Assembly: GCA_902788575.1 (NCBI GenBank)
Contig: CADAKY010000010.1
Coordinates: 1 to 46,699 of the forward strand
Direction of reading: 5' to 3'
Origin: an uncultured bacterium
Lineage (GTDB): Bacteria; Cyanobacteriota; Vampirovibrionia; Gastranaerophilales; Gastranaerophilaceae
DNA length: 46,699 nucleotides
Part shown: positions 17,101 through 25,067 of the stretch, one piece after another
How positions within the stretch are numbered: the stretch's first letter is position 1
How the letters are laid out: the number at the start of each line of letters is the position of its first letter
Notes under the pieces: generated by a model
Seen by the model: the letters and a program-made list of their open reading frames with translations, nothing else
Databases searched by the model: none
Told to the model about the DNA's origin: nothing
Translations under genes and position numbers: made by a program

Positions 17101-18139
17101 AATAGAAAACGGAAAAATAACATTAGACGATGCAAGAAAAAAATACGATAAAAAACATGGTGAAGGTTCCTTTGATGCTGCGTATGAACAATGTAAAAAA
17201 GGACTTGAAATTGAGGCCGGATATATAGCTTATTATAGTATCCAACGTAGTTCTGATGCCAAAATATATATTGAAGATATTATGGCTCAAATGTATGCAG
17301 AAGGCTATATGTCAGAAGAAGTACATGAAAAATATTTAGAACAACAAACAGCAGCACTAATCGCTAAAGAGGAGGAAAGAATTAATGCATTACCTTCTAT
17401 GACTGAATGCGGACACTTTGCAGAGCATTATTCATACGACGAAGAAGGAGAAATAACAAACTCTGAATCATTTATGGTATATAGAAAAAATACAAACAGT
17501 GAAAATAAAAACGATTCTGCAGACACTAATACAACTGATAAAAACACAATAAGAAAAGGTTATGTTGATCATTACACAGATGAAGATATGGAATTTATGG
17601 AATTATTACGCAAACATGGTATTGGTGTAACATCAATGAAAAATGGTAATAATGAAGAAGTTCCATGCTATGATGCTGATATGTTTGATGAAATGTCAAA
17701 AGCTGCAAAATCTATGGACTGTACAGCTGAAAAAACAATCGAAATCTATGAACTGTTAATAAAAAAAGGTTATACTCCGAATCAAGCACTGGACTTGATG
17801 CAATCAGGAACACTTCAAGTTGCATACGGTGACAAGCTTTGGTACAAGACTCCTATAACTCCTACTTATGAAGCTTATCTGCAAAAACAAAAAGAAACAA
17901 AAGCTGAAATATTCAGGTGGAATTGGGAAGCCGGTGCTGCAGATAGAGAAGCGCAAATGCTTTATAATCTCAGTCTTGCTGAATTTGGCGACATGTCTGC
18001 TTATGATGCATATCGGGCACAAGAAGATCAAGCTTTTCACAGAATGAATGAACTAAAACATGATGGCGGAGCTTATGATATCGATGGTATGAGTCCTGAT
18101 GATTACTTTTCTGACACTTTCAGATTTTTAAATTTTTAA
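14108..18139 (+). CDS. Large lineage-specific protein with N-terminal SGx triplet repeat (1343 aa)
   Basis: The start is TTG, supported by GAGGAG 8 nt upstream. Residues about 25-54 form ten consecutive S-G-[AVTI] triplets, a collagen-like or flexible low-complexity segment. The rest is mostly helical and acidic. A small repeated unit at about 60-130 and 270-325 contains similar strands (NNVVTFSFKYNNKQYTIAC and NYNLSFDFEGEHYSITC), indicating an internal duplication. Around 850-900 there is a hydrophobic stretch (GAGVLTFVCPPAGVAVSLA). There is no signal peptide, and I do not recognise the family or function. Its size, repeats and lack of housekeeping features suggest a surface or effector protein. 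Confidence 0.75.
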   Translation: MSNISSYYNNQTKNYIYQKTVFEASGASGVSGVSGTSGASGVSGVSGISGASGVYSVKTVKLADLNLSEITELFTTGNLTASELQKWLNDPKNKSKVTDLKTETKNNVVTFSFKYNNKQYTIACSKDAAASQTDNKKQELKTKTELENLGFTQADLSKYFIKASDYGTEKYALKPDCGYKTIADLAKAVKQIHKKEFQEAQSNLIMQNFINGKVTYKSEYTNKQFENATALKRTSDGTTISSKNYEQYADEISKATDGSAEKLRKEALQKFVKDFAMGNVAYNQASTILNAIGVKNYTHKLENGNYNLSFDFEGEHYSITCNEAAAKSGVDDVKVYNFESMDEEFKTKYKEDINLLYQSNGYKIPKEELTSLIVNAMTIISQIDEEHKYAESSYNSIIKRAAFFLKSYDTNQIISENRESISAEDRSLATELFSNVTGILDDQSCQYVQSILFEKICEPDSEEDIPKVRMFISIMKSLSEELQIPDSITQKFCELEKHLEQDEPQEAMDYFSDWKLGMTTVINLLRYPDSNYNIQDIISALDDIDYSHGGYALYDYNEMTKFIESMIGEVDGSFQSVQDALDIGLITLDVLEVLNDNGYTKDDLYGENGLLENGTLQLLVTMTKLSGNNNASMLEIDTFISNLSSNDRSEPFANREILIKHINNYQQDGSESIFSPLNSLMDAYYQEDGIINASAEGMAKAAQRLVNLCDDESFKTDMMKYVAQQMRMHKNDKTNVSYEDFSNIFSDAYKNVAGEDAEYSDYISSTLASSFYTELMRNYIGIDSNISDEAANEIVGNFVSQNSVNWSDVLERQIYLESTSTKSKFQDVDSWLDTNLSNIKSWDKVKKALTLDNILKGAGVLTFVCPPAGVAVSLAKNIIKFGKIGPDGEPCKWNLKNVGNNLPQILLKTGGTILSTFFKPEKLILKIFTKKIYNIYETIKNPEEALHKISETVSSVYNLFKQENSRKTSYGVEAILRLATASLYPAALDKDAMKLTRKIENGKITLDDARKKYDKKHGEGSFDAAYEQCKKGLEIEAGYIAYYSIQRSSDAKIYIEDIMAQMYAEGYMSEEVHEKYLEQQTAALIAKEEERINALPSMTECGHFAEHYSYDEEGEITNSESFMVYRKNTNSENKNDSADTNTTDKNTIRKGYVDHYTDEDMEFMELLRKHGIGVTSMKNGNNEEVPCYDADMFDEMSKAAKSMDCTAEKTIEIYELLIKKGYTPNQALDLMQSGTLQVAYGDKLWYKTPITPTYEAYLQKQKETKAEIFRWNWEAGAADREAQMLYNLSLAEFGDMSAYDAYRAQEDQAFHRMNELKHDGGAYDIDGMSPDDYFSDTFRFLNF
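14183..14267 (+). repeat. 36-bp tandem repeat encoding SGx triplets
   Basis: Units start at 14183, 14219 and 14255 (the last partial). Each 36-bp unit encodes twelve residues of S-G-A/V/T/I triplets. Units 1 and 2 differ at only a few positions, implying recent duplication or gene conversion. Confidence 0.85.
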
Positions 18140-18212
18140 TCGAATATTTATATAAAAATATAAATATATTTAGAATTTCAAAATTCTGTGCAATTTATTA
18201 CTAAATTACAAA

Positions 18213-18235
18213 TGTAAATTTTTGTAAAATTTACA
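18213..18235. repeat. Perfect 10-bp-arm palindrome before promoter element c
   Basis: TGTAAATTTT-TGT-AAAATTTACA is a perfect inverted repeat ten bases upstream of promoter element c. It may be a protein binding site or a weak terminator of the preceding gene (an A-run follows). The word AATGTAAATTTTTGTAA also occurs at 13672. Confidence 0.4.
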
Positions 18236-18244
18236 AAAAAAACA

Positions 18245-18277
18245 AGCAATTATTTCACTTCTAAATACTTTATATAT
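18245..18277 (+). promoter_or_regulatory. Lineage promoter element, copy c
   Basis: AGCAATTATTT, 12 bases, then CTTTATATATATA. The spacing is identical to copies a, b, d and f, with two mismatches in the upstream box. It ends 29 bp before the ATG of the 121-aa gene. Confidence 0.6.
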
Positions 18278-18303
18278 ATAGAGATATATTAAAAGGAGAA
18301 ATT

Positions 18304-18669
18304 ATGACATTACGAGTTGAAAGTCCTGATAGTACTAGATACATAACAAAAAAAGACTACAAACTGCTAACAAAAGCTGATGCAAAGCAAAGACGGATGC
18401 AAGATCCTTCACTTTCAAAAAAGGAAGCAAAAAAGCAAGCTGAAAAAGAATACGCTTTTTTTCAAATTATGCCAAAAGCGGAAGAAAAGAGAAGACGAGA
18501 AGAATTATATAATGAGTTAGTTCAAACAACTCAATACAGCAACCCTCTAAATTTATCAGAAGAGGATTTAAGAAGATTAGCACGTACCCGTGATGTATCA
18601 GATGTTCCTACACATATGAAAAATACGGCAAAACATATTTTACATGGGAAAAAATTAAGACTTTTTTAA
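18304..18669 (+). CDS. Basic helical hypothetical protein (121 aa)
   Basis: This is a strongly charged, Lys/Arg/Glu-rich helical protein (KKEAKKQAEKEYAFF, EEKRRREELYNEL) with no membrane segment and no recognised family. AAAGGAG lies at ideal distance before the ATG. It is preceded by promoter copy c and so belongs to the presumed common regulon. It is not obviously linked to the following 60-aa and glycosyltransferase genes, which have their own promoter. Confidence 0.65.
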   Translation: MTLRVESPDSTRYITKKDYKLLTKADAKQRRMQDPSLSKKEAKKQAEKEYAFFQIMPKAEEKRRREELYNELVQTTQYSNPLNLSEEDLRRLARTRDVSDVPTHMKNTAKHILHGKKLRLF

Positions 18670-18686
18670 ACAATACTCACTTTTAC

Positions 18687-18715
18687 TGGACGTCATTTTG
18701 AAATTTTGATACAAT
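18687..18715 (+). promoter_or_regulatory. Extended -10 promoter, probable leaderless start
   Basis: TGGACG at 18687-18692 and TACAAT at 18710-18715 are 17 bp apart, with TGA before the -10 box. The predicted transcription start coincides with the ATG at 18723, and no ribosome site is present. Confidence 0.55.
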
Positions 18716-18722
18716 TTAATCA

Positions 18723-18905
18723 ATGAATTATCAAAAATTATATACAAAATACTGTTTCACAGCAGAGCAGATTCCGCTCTTGGAAGAGTTTTTTAACAAA
18801 AAATTTGATGACATTATTAAAGAGCTTGATTCAACCCCTTGGGACGAGTGTGTCAAGAAAATTCAGCTTGCAAGTTTTATTTTAAGGATGAAAAATAATG
18901 CCTGA
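18723..18905 (+). CDS. Small protein upstream of and overlapping a glycosyltransferase (60 aa)
   Basis: A soluble 60-residue helical protein (MNYQKLYTKYCFTAEQIPLLE...). No family recognised. Its last 8 bases overlap the start of the glycosyltransferase gene, so translation is likely coupled. It is probably read from a leaderless mRNA, because the promoter -10 box ends 7 bases before the ATG. Confidence 0.6.
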   Translation: MNYQKLYTKYCFTAEQIPLLEEFFNKKFDDIIKELDSTPWDECVKKIQLASFILRMKNNA

Positions 18906-19761
18906 GTTTACAGTAATTTTTCCAATATATAATGTCGAAAAATATGTCGAAAAATCATTAAAAAGCATTCTGAAACAAACTTTTCAGGATTTTGAACTTA
19001 TTTGTGTGAATGATTGTACGCAGGATAACAGTATGCAAATTATTGAAAAATTTGCAAAAAATGACTCCAGAATCAAAATTATTCACCATTCTGAAAACAA
19101 AGGTCTGGGTGCCGCGCGCAACACAGCTTTAAAGGAAGCTAGCGGAAAATATATTGTTTGTGTCGACTCGGATGATTGGGTTGAAAATAATTTTTTAGAA
19201 AAAATTCATCAAGCTTTTGAAGAAAATGATGTTGATTCTGTAATGGTTAAATATTGGGTTTACGAAGAATTAATCGATTATGCTCATATTTCAACTTTAT
19301 TCCCTGCTTTTGCTCATTTTCTGGGCGGAAACTACTTATTTACACCAAATAACATAACAAACCACCCGTCTTATGCGTGGAACAAAGCATACAAAACAGA
19401 AATTATAAGAGAAAATTACTATCAATGGATGGAAGGAGTTTTTTACGAAGATGTATTTTTCTACTTCAACTATCTGATTAATCACCCCAAAACTTACATT
19501 ATAAATGAAATGCTCTACTATTACAGGCAAAGAGAGAATTCTATAACAAAAAACAAAAATACTTCATATAAAAAACTGGAAGATATGTTCAAAGTTCTGA
19601 AGATGTTATACAAAACTTTTGACGCACAAATGCAGAGTGAAGAAGTTAAACAAGCAGTTTTGACATACGCAAAACAATTCCGCGGACAATATGTAAATAC
19701 TAAAAACGAAAAGCTGACAGAACTTATGTTCAGCAAATTTTTATGTGAAATTAATTCATAG
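18898..19761 (+). CDS. Family 2 glycosyltransferase
   Basis: The 287-aa cytoplasmic GT-A enzyme starts FTVIFPIYNVEKYVEKSLKS. It has the nucleotide-binding ND in VNDCTQDNS (38-46), the NKGLGAARN loop (67-75) and the metal-binding DSDD (90-93). A C-terminal YYYRQRENSIT motif is typical of glycan-chain transferases such as those for LPS or capsule. There is no membrane segment. It follows a 60-aa gene with an 8-bp overlap. The sugar donor and acceptor cannot be told from sequence. Confidence 0.9.
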   Translation: MPEFTVIFPIYNVEKYVEKSLKSILKQTFQDFELICVNDCTQDNSMQIIEKFAKNDSRIKIIHHSENKGLGAARNTALKEASGKYIVCVDSDDWVENNFLEKIHQAFEENDVDSVMVKYWVYEELIDYAHISTLFPAFAHFLGGNYLFTPNNITNHPSYAWNKAYKTEIIRENYYQWMEGVFYEDVFFYFNYLINHPKTYIINEMLYYYRQRENSITKNKNTSYKKLEDMFKVLKMLYKTFDAQMQSEEVKQAVLTYAKQFRGQYVNTKNEKLTELMFSKFLCEINS

Positions 19762-19763
19762 GA

Positions 19764-19791
19764 TTTACAAACTTAGAAATAATGCTATAAT
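19764..19791 (+). promoter_or_regulatory. Promoter of the 48-aa gene
   Basis: TTTACA (19764-19769) and TATAAT (19786-19791) are 16 bp apart, with TGC before the -10 box (extended -10). The leader to the ATG at 19834 is about 36 nt and contains AAGGAG. Confidence 0.65.
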
Positions 19792-19833
19792 GTTCATGGT
19801 TAATGTGTGTTTATTTATTTAAGGAGTGAAATT

Positions 19834-19980
19834 ATGACATCTGAACATTTTGACACTTTTGAGGATGAAAAAGCTTTTGCAATGATGATTAAATCAATGC
19901 AATCCAAAACTATGGAATATATGACAAGCCCGAATGCTTGGGAATTCGACACTTCCAAACAGCCTGAACCTATTGCTTAA
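19834..19980 (+). CDS. Small acidic protein (48 aa)
   Basis: A short ORF with a good promoter, an AAGGAG ribosome site 8 nt before the ATG, and a TAA stop 10 bp before the convergent pheT stop. The product (MTSEHFDTFEDEKAFAMMIK..) is acidic and Met-rich, with no signal peptide or membrane segment and no known family. The complete expression signals are the main support that it is real. Confidence 0.6.
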   Translation: MTSEHFDTFEDEKAFAMMIKSMQSKTMEYMTSPNAWEFDTSKQPEPIA

Positions 19981-19990
19981 GTATTCCGTT

Positions 19991-22477
19991 TTATTCTCTA
20001 AAACTCAAATCCGGCAATGCTTTCTTTAGTGTTGCCCTAACATTTGCCATCTGAGTTTCAATGGCATCATCAGTCATTGTTGAATTAGAATCCTGCATTC
20101 TGATTCTGAATGCAACAGATTTGAATCCGTCTTGAACGTGTTCACCTTCATATATATCAAACACTTCACATCCTTGGAAAATATTGTTTGCAATACCCTT
20201 TTTGACAACTTTTTCCAACTCATCCCAGCTCGTTGTGTTTGGAACAATCACCGCCAAATCACGCTGAACTTCAGGAAATTGCGGAAGTTTCTTAAATCGC
20301 GGAACCGTTTCATTTACAGCTTCAATAATCAGGTTCAAATCTAGCTTGAAGAAGTATGCAGGCTGATTCATTTTAAGCTTTGACTGCAATTCCGGATGAA
20401 TTTCACCATAATATCCTACCACCTGAGGCTGTTTGCCCAAAATTGTTAATACGGCCGTCTTGTATGGGTGAAGACATTTGTGAGATTCTGCAAGCGGAGA
20501 ATCCGCAAGAAGCGCATATTTAATACGCCTTGAGAGTCCCAATTCTTCAAGAAGTTTATCCACAATACCTTTTACTGTATAAAAATCAACTTTACCAGTG
20601 CATTGCCACAATGAATTCTGAATATTGCCCGTAATCACGCCGGCAAGTGTCAAAGTTTCTTTCACACCTGAAGATTTTTCGTTTGTCTCAGAAACTTTTA
20701 GGTAGCTTCTGCCGATTTCATATCCCCAGAAATCCTTTTGACCGTTGTCGTAATTATATTTCATACAGTTCAAAAGGCTTGCAGCAAGAGTTTGTCTAAG
20801 CATTGCAAACTCTTCTGACGCAGGATTTTCAACAAATACTGCTTTTTCTTTATCATAAGTCATATTAAACTGTTTCAAAAGCGGTTCGCCAATCAATGAT
20901 GATGTTTGAAGTTCATTCAGTCCGGAAGCCCTCATTAGAGAATGAACTTTTCCCATAACTCTTTCCGCAGGCGAAACATCCGCTGTTCCGGCTCTGTTCG
21001 GAAGAGTCGGAGTAATTTGATCATACCCGTTAATACGTGCAATTTCTTCTATCAAATCAACTTCTCGTGTAACATCATCCGCTCTGTATGATGGAACCAA
21101 AACTCTGCATGCAGCTTCGTTCTTGCCTTGAATTGTAAAACCAAGTCTTTCCAATATCGTAAGACATTTTTCTGTTTCAATCTCACATCCGAGAATACGC
21201 TTGATTTGTGCGTATCGGAGTGTTATATTAATCGGCTCTAATTTATTTTTCCCTGTTTCTACCATTCCTTCAAACTTAGCATCAGCGTATTTTTCCATAA
21301 GTTCAACCGCTCTTAGAAGTCCCAATTTGACAGCCTCAATATCTATTCCGCGTTCAAATCTTGCACACGCATCCGAACGATATCCAACACTTCTTGCACT
21401 TTTTCTGTTTGATTGAGGAGTGAAGTATGCTGCCTCTAAAGCAATGTTCTGCGTATTTTCATCAATCTCGGAATTGTTCCCGCCAAATACACCGCCTAAA
21501 CAAACAGGTTCTTTTTCTGTTGCAATTACAACTGTATCATGGGTTAAAGTTCTTTCTACTTCATCAAGCGTAGTAAGCTTTTCACCTTCTTTTGCACGTC
21601 TCACACAAAGATATCCGTCAAGTTTATCAAAATCAAATGCGTGAAGAGGTGTCCCAAATTCAAGCATAACGTAGTTTGTAATATCAACAACATTATTAAT
21701 TGCTCTTATTCCTGAAGCTGTAAGTCTTTTTTGCATCCAATCCGGAGACGGCTTAATATTAATACCCTTTAAAACACCGATTGAATAATATTTACATACG
21801 TCATTGTCTTTGATTTCAACTTTGAAAGGAACTGTTTGTTCCCCCGCCCCCTGAGAAATAGAAGGTGAAGTAATGCTCATCGGTCTGTCAAATAATGCGC
21901 TTAATTCTCTAGCAATACCGATAACTGACATTTGGTCGCCTCTGTTTGCAGTCGGCGCTGTGTGCAGAATATAGTCTTTTTCAAATCCCAAAACATCTTC
22001 TACATTCAATCCCAAACCAACATTCGGAAATATTCTGTTTAATACAAGAATTCCGTCTTCTTCCTGATAGTTTCTGTCAGCTACACCAAGCTCATCATCT
22101 GAACAAAGCATTCCCTGAGACTCAACTCCTCTTATAACTGCAGGAGTTAGTTCAAATTGTTCGCCTGTTTTTCGGTCAAGAACTTTGCTTCCTACTGATG
22201 CATAAGGTATAACCTGCCCCACTTCAATGTTTTGTGCACCGCAAACAACTGTCTTAAAAGCCGAACCTGTATTAACAGTAACCAAATGTAAGTGGTCGCT
22301 GTTCGGGTGATTCTCAATCTTCTCAATTTTTGCTGTTATTATATTCGTAAATTTCGGTCTCACTTCTTCAATTTCTTCAACTTCTAAACCGCTCATAGTA
22401 AGCTCATGTGCGATTTGTTCAACCGAAATATCTTTTAAATCAACCAATTCATTTAACCAATTTAATGAAACTTGCAT
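19991..22477 (-). CDS. pheT: Phenylalanine--tRNA ligase beta subunit
   Basis: The 828-aa beta chain of the alpha2-beta2 enzyme that charges tRNA-Phe. Domain order is normal. The N-terminal EMAP-II-like tRNA-binding domain (about 40-150) contains NHPNSDHLHLVTVN and GMLCSDDELG. The B3/B4 editing domain is at about 210-385, B5 at about 405-480 (SYRADDVTREVDLIEEIARI), and the catalytic-core-like region and C-terminal FDX-ACB domain at about 735-828 (RFKKLPQFPEVQRDLAVIV). Length is typical. AGAGGA precedes the ATG. pheS is not in the window, so the two subunits are not encoded side by side here. Confidence 0.97.
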   Translation of the reverse strand: MQVSLNWLNELVDLKDISVEQIAHELTMSGLEVEEIEEVRPKFTNIITAKIEKIENHPNSDHLHLVTVNTGSAFKTVVCGAQNIEVGQVIPYASVGSKVLDRKTGEQFELTPAVIRGVESQGMLCSDDELGVADRNYQEEDGILVLNRIFPNVGLGLNVEDVLGFEKDYILHTAPTANRGDQMSVIGIARELSALFDRPMSITSPSISQGAGEQTVPFKVEIKDNDVCKYYSIGVLKGINIKPSPDWMQKRLTASGIRAINNVVDITNYVMLEFGTPLHAFDFDKLDGYLCVRRAKEGEKLTTLDEVERTLTHDTVVIATEKEPVCLGGVFGGNNSEIDENTQNIALEAAYFTPQSNRKSARSVGYRSDACARFERGIDIEAVKLGLLRAVELMEKYADAKFEGMVETGKNKLEPINITLRYAQIKRILGCEIETEKCLTILERLGFTIQGKNEAACRVLVPSYRADDVTREVDLIEEIARINGYDQITPTLPNRAGTADVSPAERVMGKVHSLMRASGLNELQTSSLIGEPLLKQFNMTYDKEKAVFVENPASEEFAMLRQTLAASLLNCMKYNYDNGQKDFWGYEIGRSYLKVSETNEKSSGVKETLTLAGVITGNIQNSLWQCTGKVDFYTVKGIVDKLLEELGLSRRIKYALLADSPLAESHKCLHPYKTAVLTILGKQPQVVGYYGEIHPELQSKLKMNQPAYFFKLDLNLIIEAVNETVPRFKKLPQFPEVQRDLAVIVPNTTSWDELEKVVKKGIANNIFQGCEVFDIYEGEHVQDGFKSVAFRIRMQDSNSTMTDDAIETQMANVRATLKKALPDLSFRE

Positions 22478-22593
22478 TTATCATATCCTCTCTTTTAATC
22501 TATTTATGAAAAGATTATAAAATAAAAGAAGAATAAATAAAAGTTTTGAATTTTTATTATAAAACAGTTTTGCAGATATCAAAAAATACAACA

Positions 22594-22866
22594 TTATTTA
22601 TTTTTCACGTTTTTACTGAAAAAACGATATTTAATACATAATCCCATATCCAAACACACAAACAACATATTTAACAAATATAACCATAATACCCAGTCAA
22701 AATAGAAAAAAATCTTATGTATCAATCCGCAAATATATCCAACAATTATCAGACTTGAAAAAGTTAAACTCTTTCCGCTTACATTCTTTGCTTTATATGT
22801 TTTATATGCCGCAACAGGCCAGCTAGCTCCGAAACAAATCATCATTCCGGCTTCAAAAACACTCAT
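22594..22866 (-). CDS. Small PQ-loop/SemiSWEET-like membrane protein
   Basis: From ATG 22866, which has GGGAGGGG 3 nt upstream, the protein is 90 aa with three hydrophobic segments (about 2-18, 32-50 and 57-78). The first ends in PVAAYKTYKAKNVSGKSL, which resembles the PQ-loop motif with its following K-x-K-[ST]-V-x-G-x-S turn. This suggests a half-transporter of the SemiSWEET kind that would work as a dimer; the proline-glutamine pair itself is P-V here. The longer frame from 22890 lacks a ribosome site. Substrate unknown. Confidence 0.7.
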   Translation of the reverse strand: MSVFEAGMMICFGASWPVAAYKTYKAKNVSGKSLTFSSLIIVGYICGLIHKIFFYFDWVLWLYLLNMLFVCLDMGLCIKYRFFSKNVKNK

Positions 22867-22924
22867 TTTCCCCTCCCGACAATCCGGCAAATGTACAGCC
22901 GAATATTATAGTATTCAATAAAAA

Positions 22925-22998
22925 TCGGGATGACAAGATTCGAACTTGCGACCCCCGCGACCCGAACACGGTGCGCTACCAAGCTGCGCTACATCCCG
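22925..22998 (-). tRNA. tRNA-Pro (anticodon CGG)
   Basis: The minus strand folds as a cloverleaf: acceptor CGGGATG with CATCCCG, D arm GCGC-AGCTTGGTA-GCGC, anticodon stem CCGTG/CGCGG with loop TTCGGGT (anticodon CGG), and T loop TTCGAAT. The C1-G72 acceptor pair and A73 fit bacterial tRNA-Pro. The 3' CCA is not encoded, unlike tRNA-Ala in this window. Confidence 0.95.
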
Positions 22999-23149
22999 AC
23001 AGACTTTATTAAATTTTCAATTACTATCGAGCGCAGCTTGGTATTTCTATCATTCGGCTCCATCGAACCTTTCGGTTCTCCATTCGCCTGCCCTGTTTCG
23101 AACGTGACGTTTAGTCACCTTCTGCACAGGGAACCTGCTACATCCCGAT
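22999..23149 (-). other. Structured GC-rich element containing tRNA-Pro fragments
   Basis: Immediately 5' of tRNA-Pro lies about 150 bp whose inner part (23029-23149) is far richer in GC than its surroundings. It carries a 12-bp direct copy of the tRNA 5' end (23138-23149 equals 22988-22999) and a 14-bp inverted copy of the D-arm (23030-23043 against 22977-22990). Between them are hairpins: GAACC-GAAA-GGTTC on the minus strand (23065-23078), and a CCCTGT/ACAGGG stem (23091-23096 with 23126-23131) enclosing GTGAC/GTCAC (104-108 with 114-118 of the 23000s). Open frames across it look spurious. It may be a tRNA-associated repeat or structured RNA. Confidence 0.5.
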
Positions 23150-23384
23150 ATTTATATTTAATCACAACCAGAATTTAAAATCAATTTTATTTTCCTTCAA
23201 AAACTCATTCGACAAACGATAAAACATATTAGCCCCCTGCTATCCTTGCAATACATGGAATTCATGTTAACTTATATTAAATTTGCAGTCAAAAATTTTT
23301 GACAAAACTTTACTTTTTTTTCTATTTAAAATAGTATGTTAATATAGTGGTATAGTATTAAATAGATAAAAAAGAGGAATAGTC

Positions 23385-24554
23385 GTGGATAATTTAGGAC
23401 CTGATATTTTTGGAAGAAAGGATGTTGAAAGTATTCAATCATCCGATAATTATGAACAAACACCTTCATCAACTGTAAGCCCTGCAAAGATTAAAGTAAT
23501 CGGTGTAGGCGGTGGCGGCGGAAACGCTGTAAACAGAATGATTAAAAACGGTTTAACTGGTGTAGAATTCTGGTTGATGAACACGGACTTACAAATTTTA
23601 AACACATCAACCTGCAAAAACAGAATTCAATTGGGTGCTAAATTAACAAACGGGCTTGGTGCCGGCGGCGAGCCCCAAATCGGTGAAAAGGCTGCAGAAG
23701 AAGCACAACAAGAAATTACAAGCGCAATCGAAGGCGCAGATATGGTATTCGTAACGGCAGGTATGGGCGGCGGAACAGGTACAGGCGCAGCTCCTATCGT
23801 TGCTAAAATTGCAAAAGATTTGGGAATTCTTACAATAGGTGTCGTTACAAAACCGTTCTCTTTTGAAGGTAAAAGAAGACAAAATCAAGCTCTTCAAGGT
23901 TTGGAAAAACTAAGAGAATCTGTTGATGCTCTTATTGTTATCCCTAACGATAAACTTCTTGATGTAGTTGATAGAAGAGTATCACTTCAAGAGTCATTCC
24001 TTGTTGTTGATGAAGTTCTTATGAGAGGTGTTCAAGGTATCTCTGATATTATCACAATCCCCGGATTAATCAACGTAGACTTTGCGGATGTTAAATCTGT
24101 AATGGCTGCATCAGGTTCAGCATTAATGGGTATCGGTCGCGGTACAGGCGAAGGCAGAGCAATAGAAGCTGCTAAAATCGCTATCAATTCTCAACTTTTG
24201 GAAACTTCAATTAACGGTGCAAGCGGTGTTATTGTAAACATCACAGGCGGACCGGATATGACATTACACGAAGTTACAGATGCTACAAACATCATTAATG
24301 ATGCCGTTCTTGACGATGCAAGAGTTATCATTGGTGCTGTTGTTGATGACAATATTCAAGGCGAAATTCAAATCACTGTTATTGCAACAGGTTTTGAACT
24401 AAAATCACAAATGCCTGTAAATGAAAAGGTTGAAAGCCGTTCAATAAGTGCAGCAGAATTTTTCTCAGGTGCATTCAGCAATACTCAACAACCGAAAGCA
24501 CCAACTATGTCTAACTTCTCAGATATTCAAATTCCGGATTTCTTGAGAAAATAA
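23385..24554 (+). CDS. ftsZ: Cell division protein FtsZ
   Basis: The tubulin-like GTPase that forms the cytokinetic Z-ring, 389 aa. The GTPase domain begins with [17 protein letters not shown] (36-52). The tubulin signature GGGTGTG is at 128-134, and the T7 loop region reads [14 protein letters not shown] with the catalytic Asp. The C-terminal tail ends IPDFLRK, the conserved peptide that binds FtsA/SepF-type partners. The start is GTG with AGAGGA upstream; TTGACA near 23299 may be the -35 box. It is monocistronic, with a strong terminator 16 bp downstream and no other division genes next to it. Confidence 0.98.
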   Translation: MDNLGPDIFGRKDVESIQSSDNYEQTPSSTVSPAKIKVIGVGGGGGNAVNRMIKNGLTGVEFWLMNTDLQILNTSTCKNRIQLGAKLTNGLGAGGEPQIGEKAAEEAQQEITSAIEGADMVFVTAGMGGGTGTGAAPIVAKIAKDLGILTIGVVTKPFSFEGKRRQNQALQGLEKLRESVDALIVIPNDKLLDVVDRRVSLQESFLVVDEVLMRGVQGISDIITIPGLINVDFADVKSVMAASGSALMGIGRGTGEGRAIEAAKIAINSQLLETSINGASGVIVNITGGPDMTLHEVTDATNIINDAVLDDARVIIGAVVDDNIQGEIQITVIATGFELKSQMPVNEKVESRSISAAEFFSGAFSNTQQPKAPTMSNFSDIQIPDFLRK

Positions 24555-24570
24555 ATTAATAAACAATATT

Positions 24571-24603
24571 AAAAAAAGAGAGGTCAAACACCTCTCTTTT
24601 TTT
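24571..24603 (+). terminator. Rho-independent terminator of ftsZ
   Basis: A 14-bp stem with a 5-nt loop (24585-24589), an A-run at the left foot and a T-run at the right. It can serve ftsZ and also the convergent tspO. Confidence 0.93.
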
Positions 24604-24614
24604 GCTTAAAATAT

Positions 24615-25004
24615 TTAATTCAGAACAAAGAACGAAATATTTAAGTATGTAGCAAAAAGTATCCACACAAAATACGGAGCGAGTAAATACGCTGACACTT
24701 TTGAAACTTTAAAGAATTCTATTATTGTAAAAAGAACAAAAATATCAAGCAAAATTATTATCCCGAGCGCAAGACCGATATTTTTCATCCCGAAAAAAGC
24801 CGGACTCCACAGCAGATTCAAAATAAGCTGGATTACAAAAAATATTCCGCCTCGAATTTTACTCCTAATCGTAAATTTTGCTGCAAACAAAATAAGTGCA
24901 AAAAGCAAAGTCGCATACAAAAATATCCAAACAGGAGGAAACACCCACGCCGGCGGATTCAAAAAAGGTTTTGTTAAACTGTCATACCAAACTGAATTGT
25001 ACAT
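24615..25004 (-). CDS. tspO: TspO/MBR family membrane protein
   Basis: The 129-aa protein has four to five hydrophobic helices and the family landmarks: WYDSLTKPFLNPPAWVFPPV (6-25), an NLLWSPAFF motif (62-70) and PYFVWILFATYLN (110-122). TspO proteins bind porphyrins and are linked to tetrapyrrole or stress responses; the bacterial function is not settled. At 129 aa it is slightly shorter than the usual 150-160. The gene is convergent with ftsZ and lies downstream of the GT8/Stealth genes. Confidence 0.93.
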   Translation of the reverse strand: MYNSVWYDSLTKPFLNPPAWVFPPVWIFLYATLLFALILFAAKFTIRSKIRGGIFFVIQLILNLLWSPAFFGMKNIGLALGIIILLDIFVLFTIIEFFKVSKVSAYLLAPYFVWILFATYLNISFFVLN

Positions 25005-25067
25005 AACATAATTATGTATTTTTTTAATAAAATTTAATCCTACTTTTAGACTAAAACAAAGATATAT

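Noticed and set aside
22930..23178. Plus-strand ORF of 82 codons
   Set aside because: It runs through the antisense of tRNA-Pro and the structured element; the frame is a by-product of those sequences.
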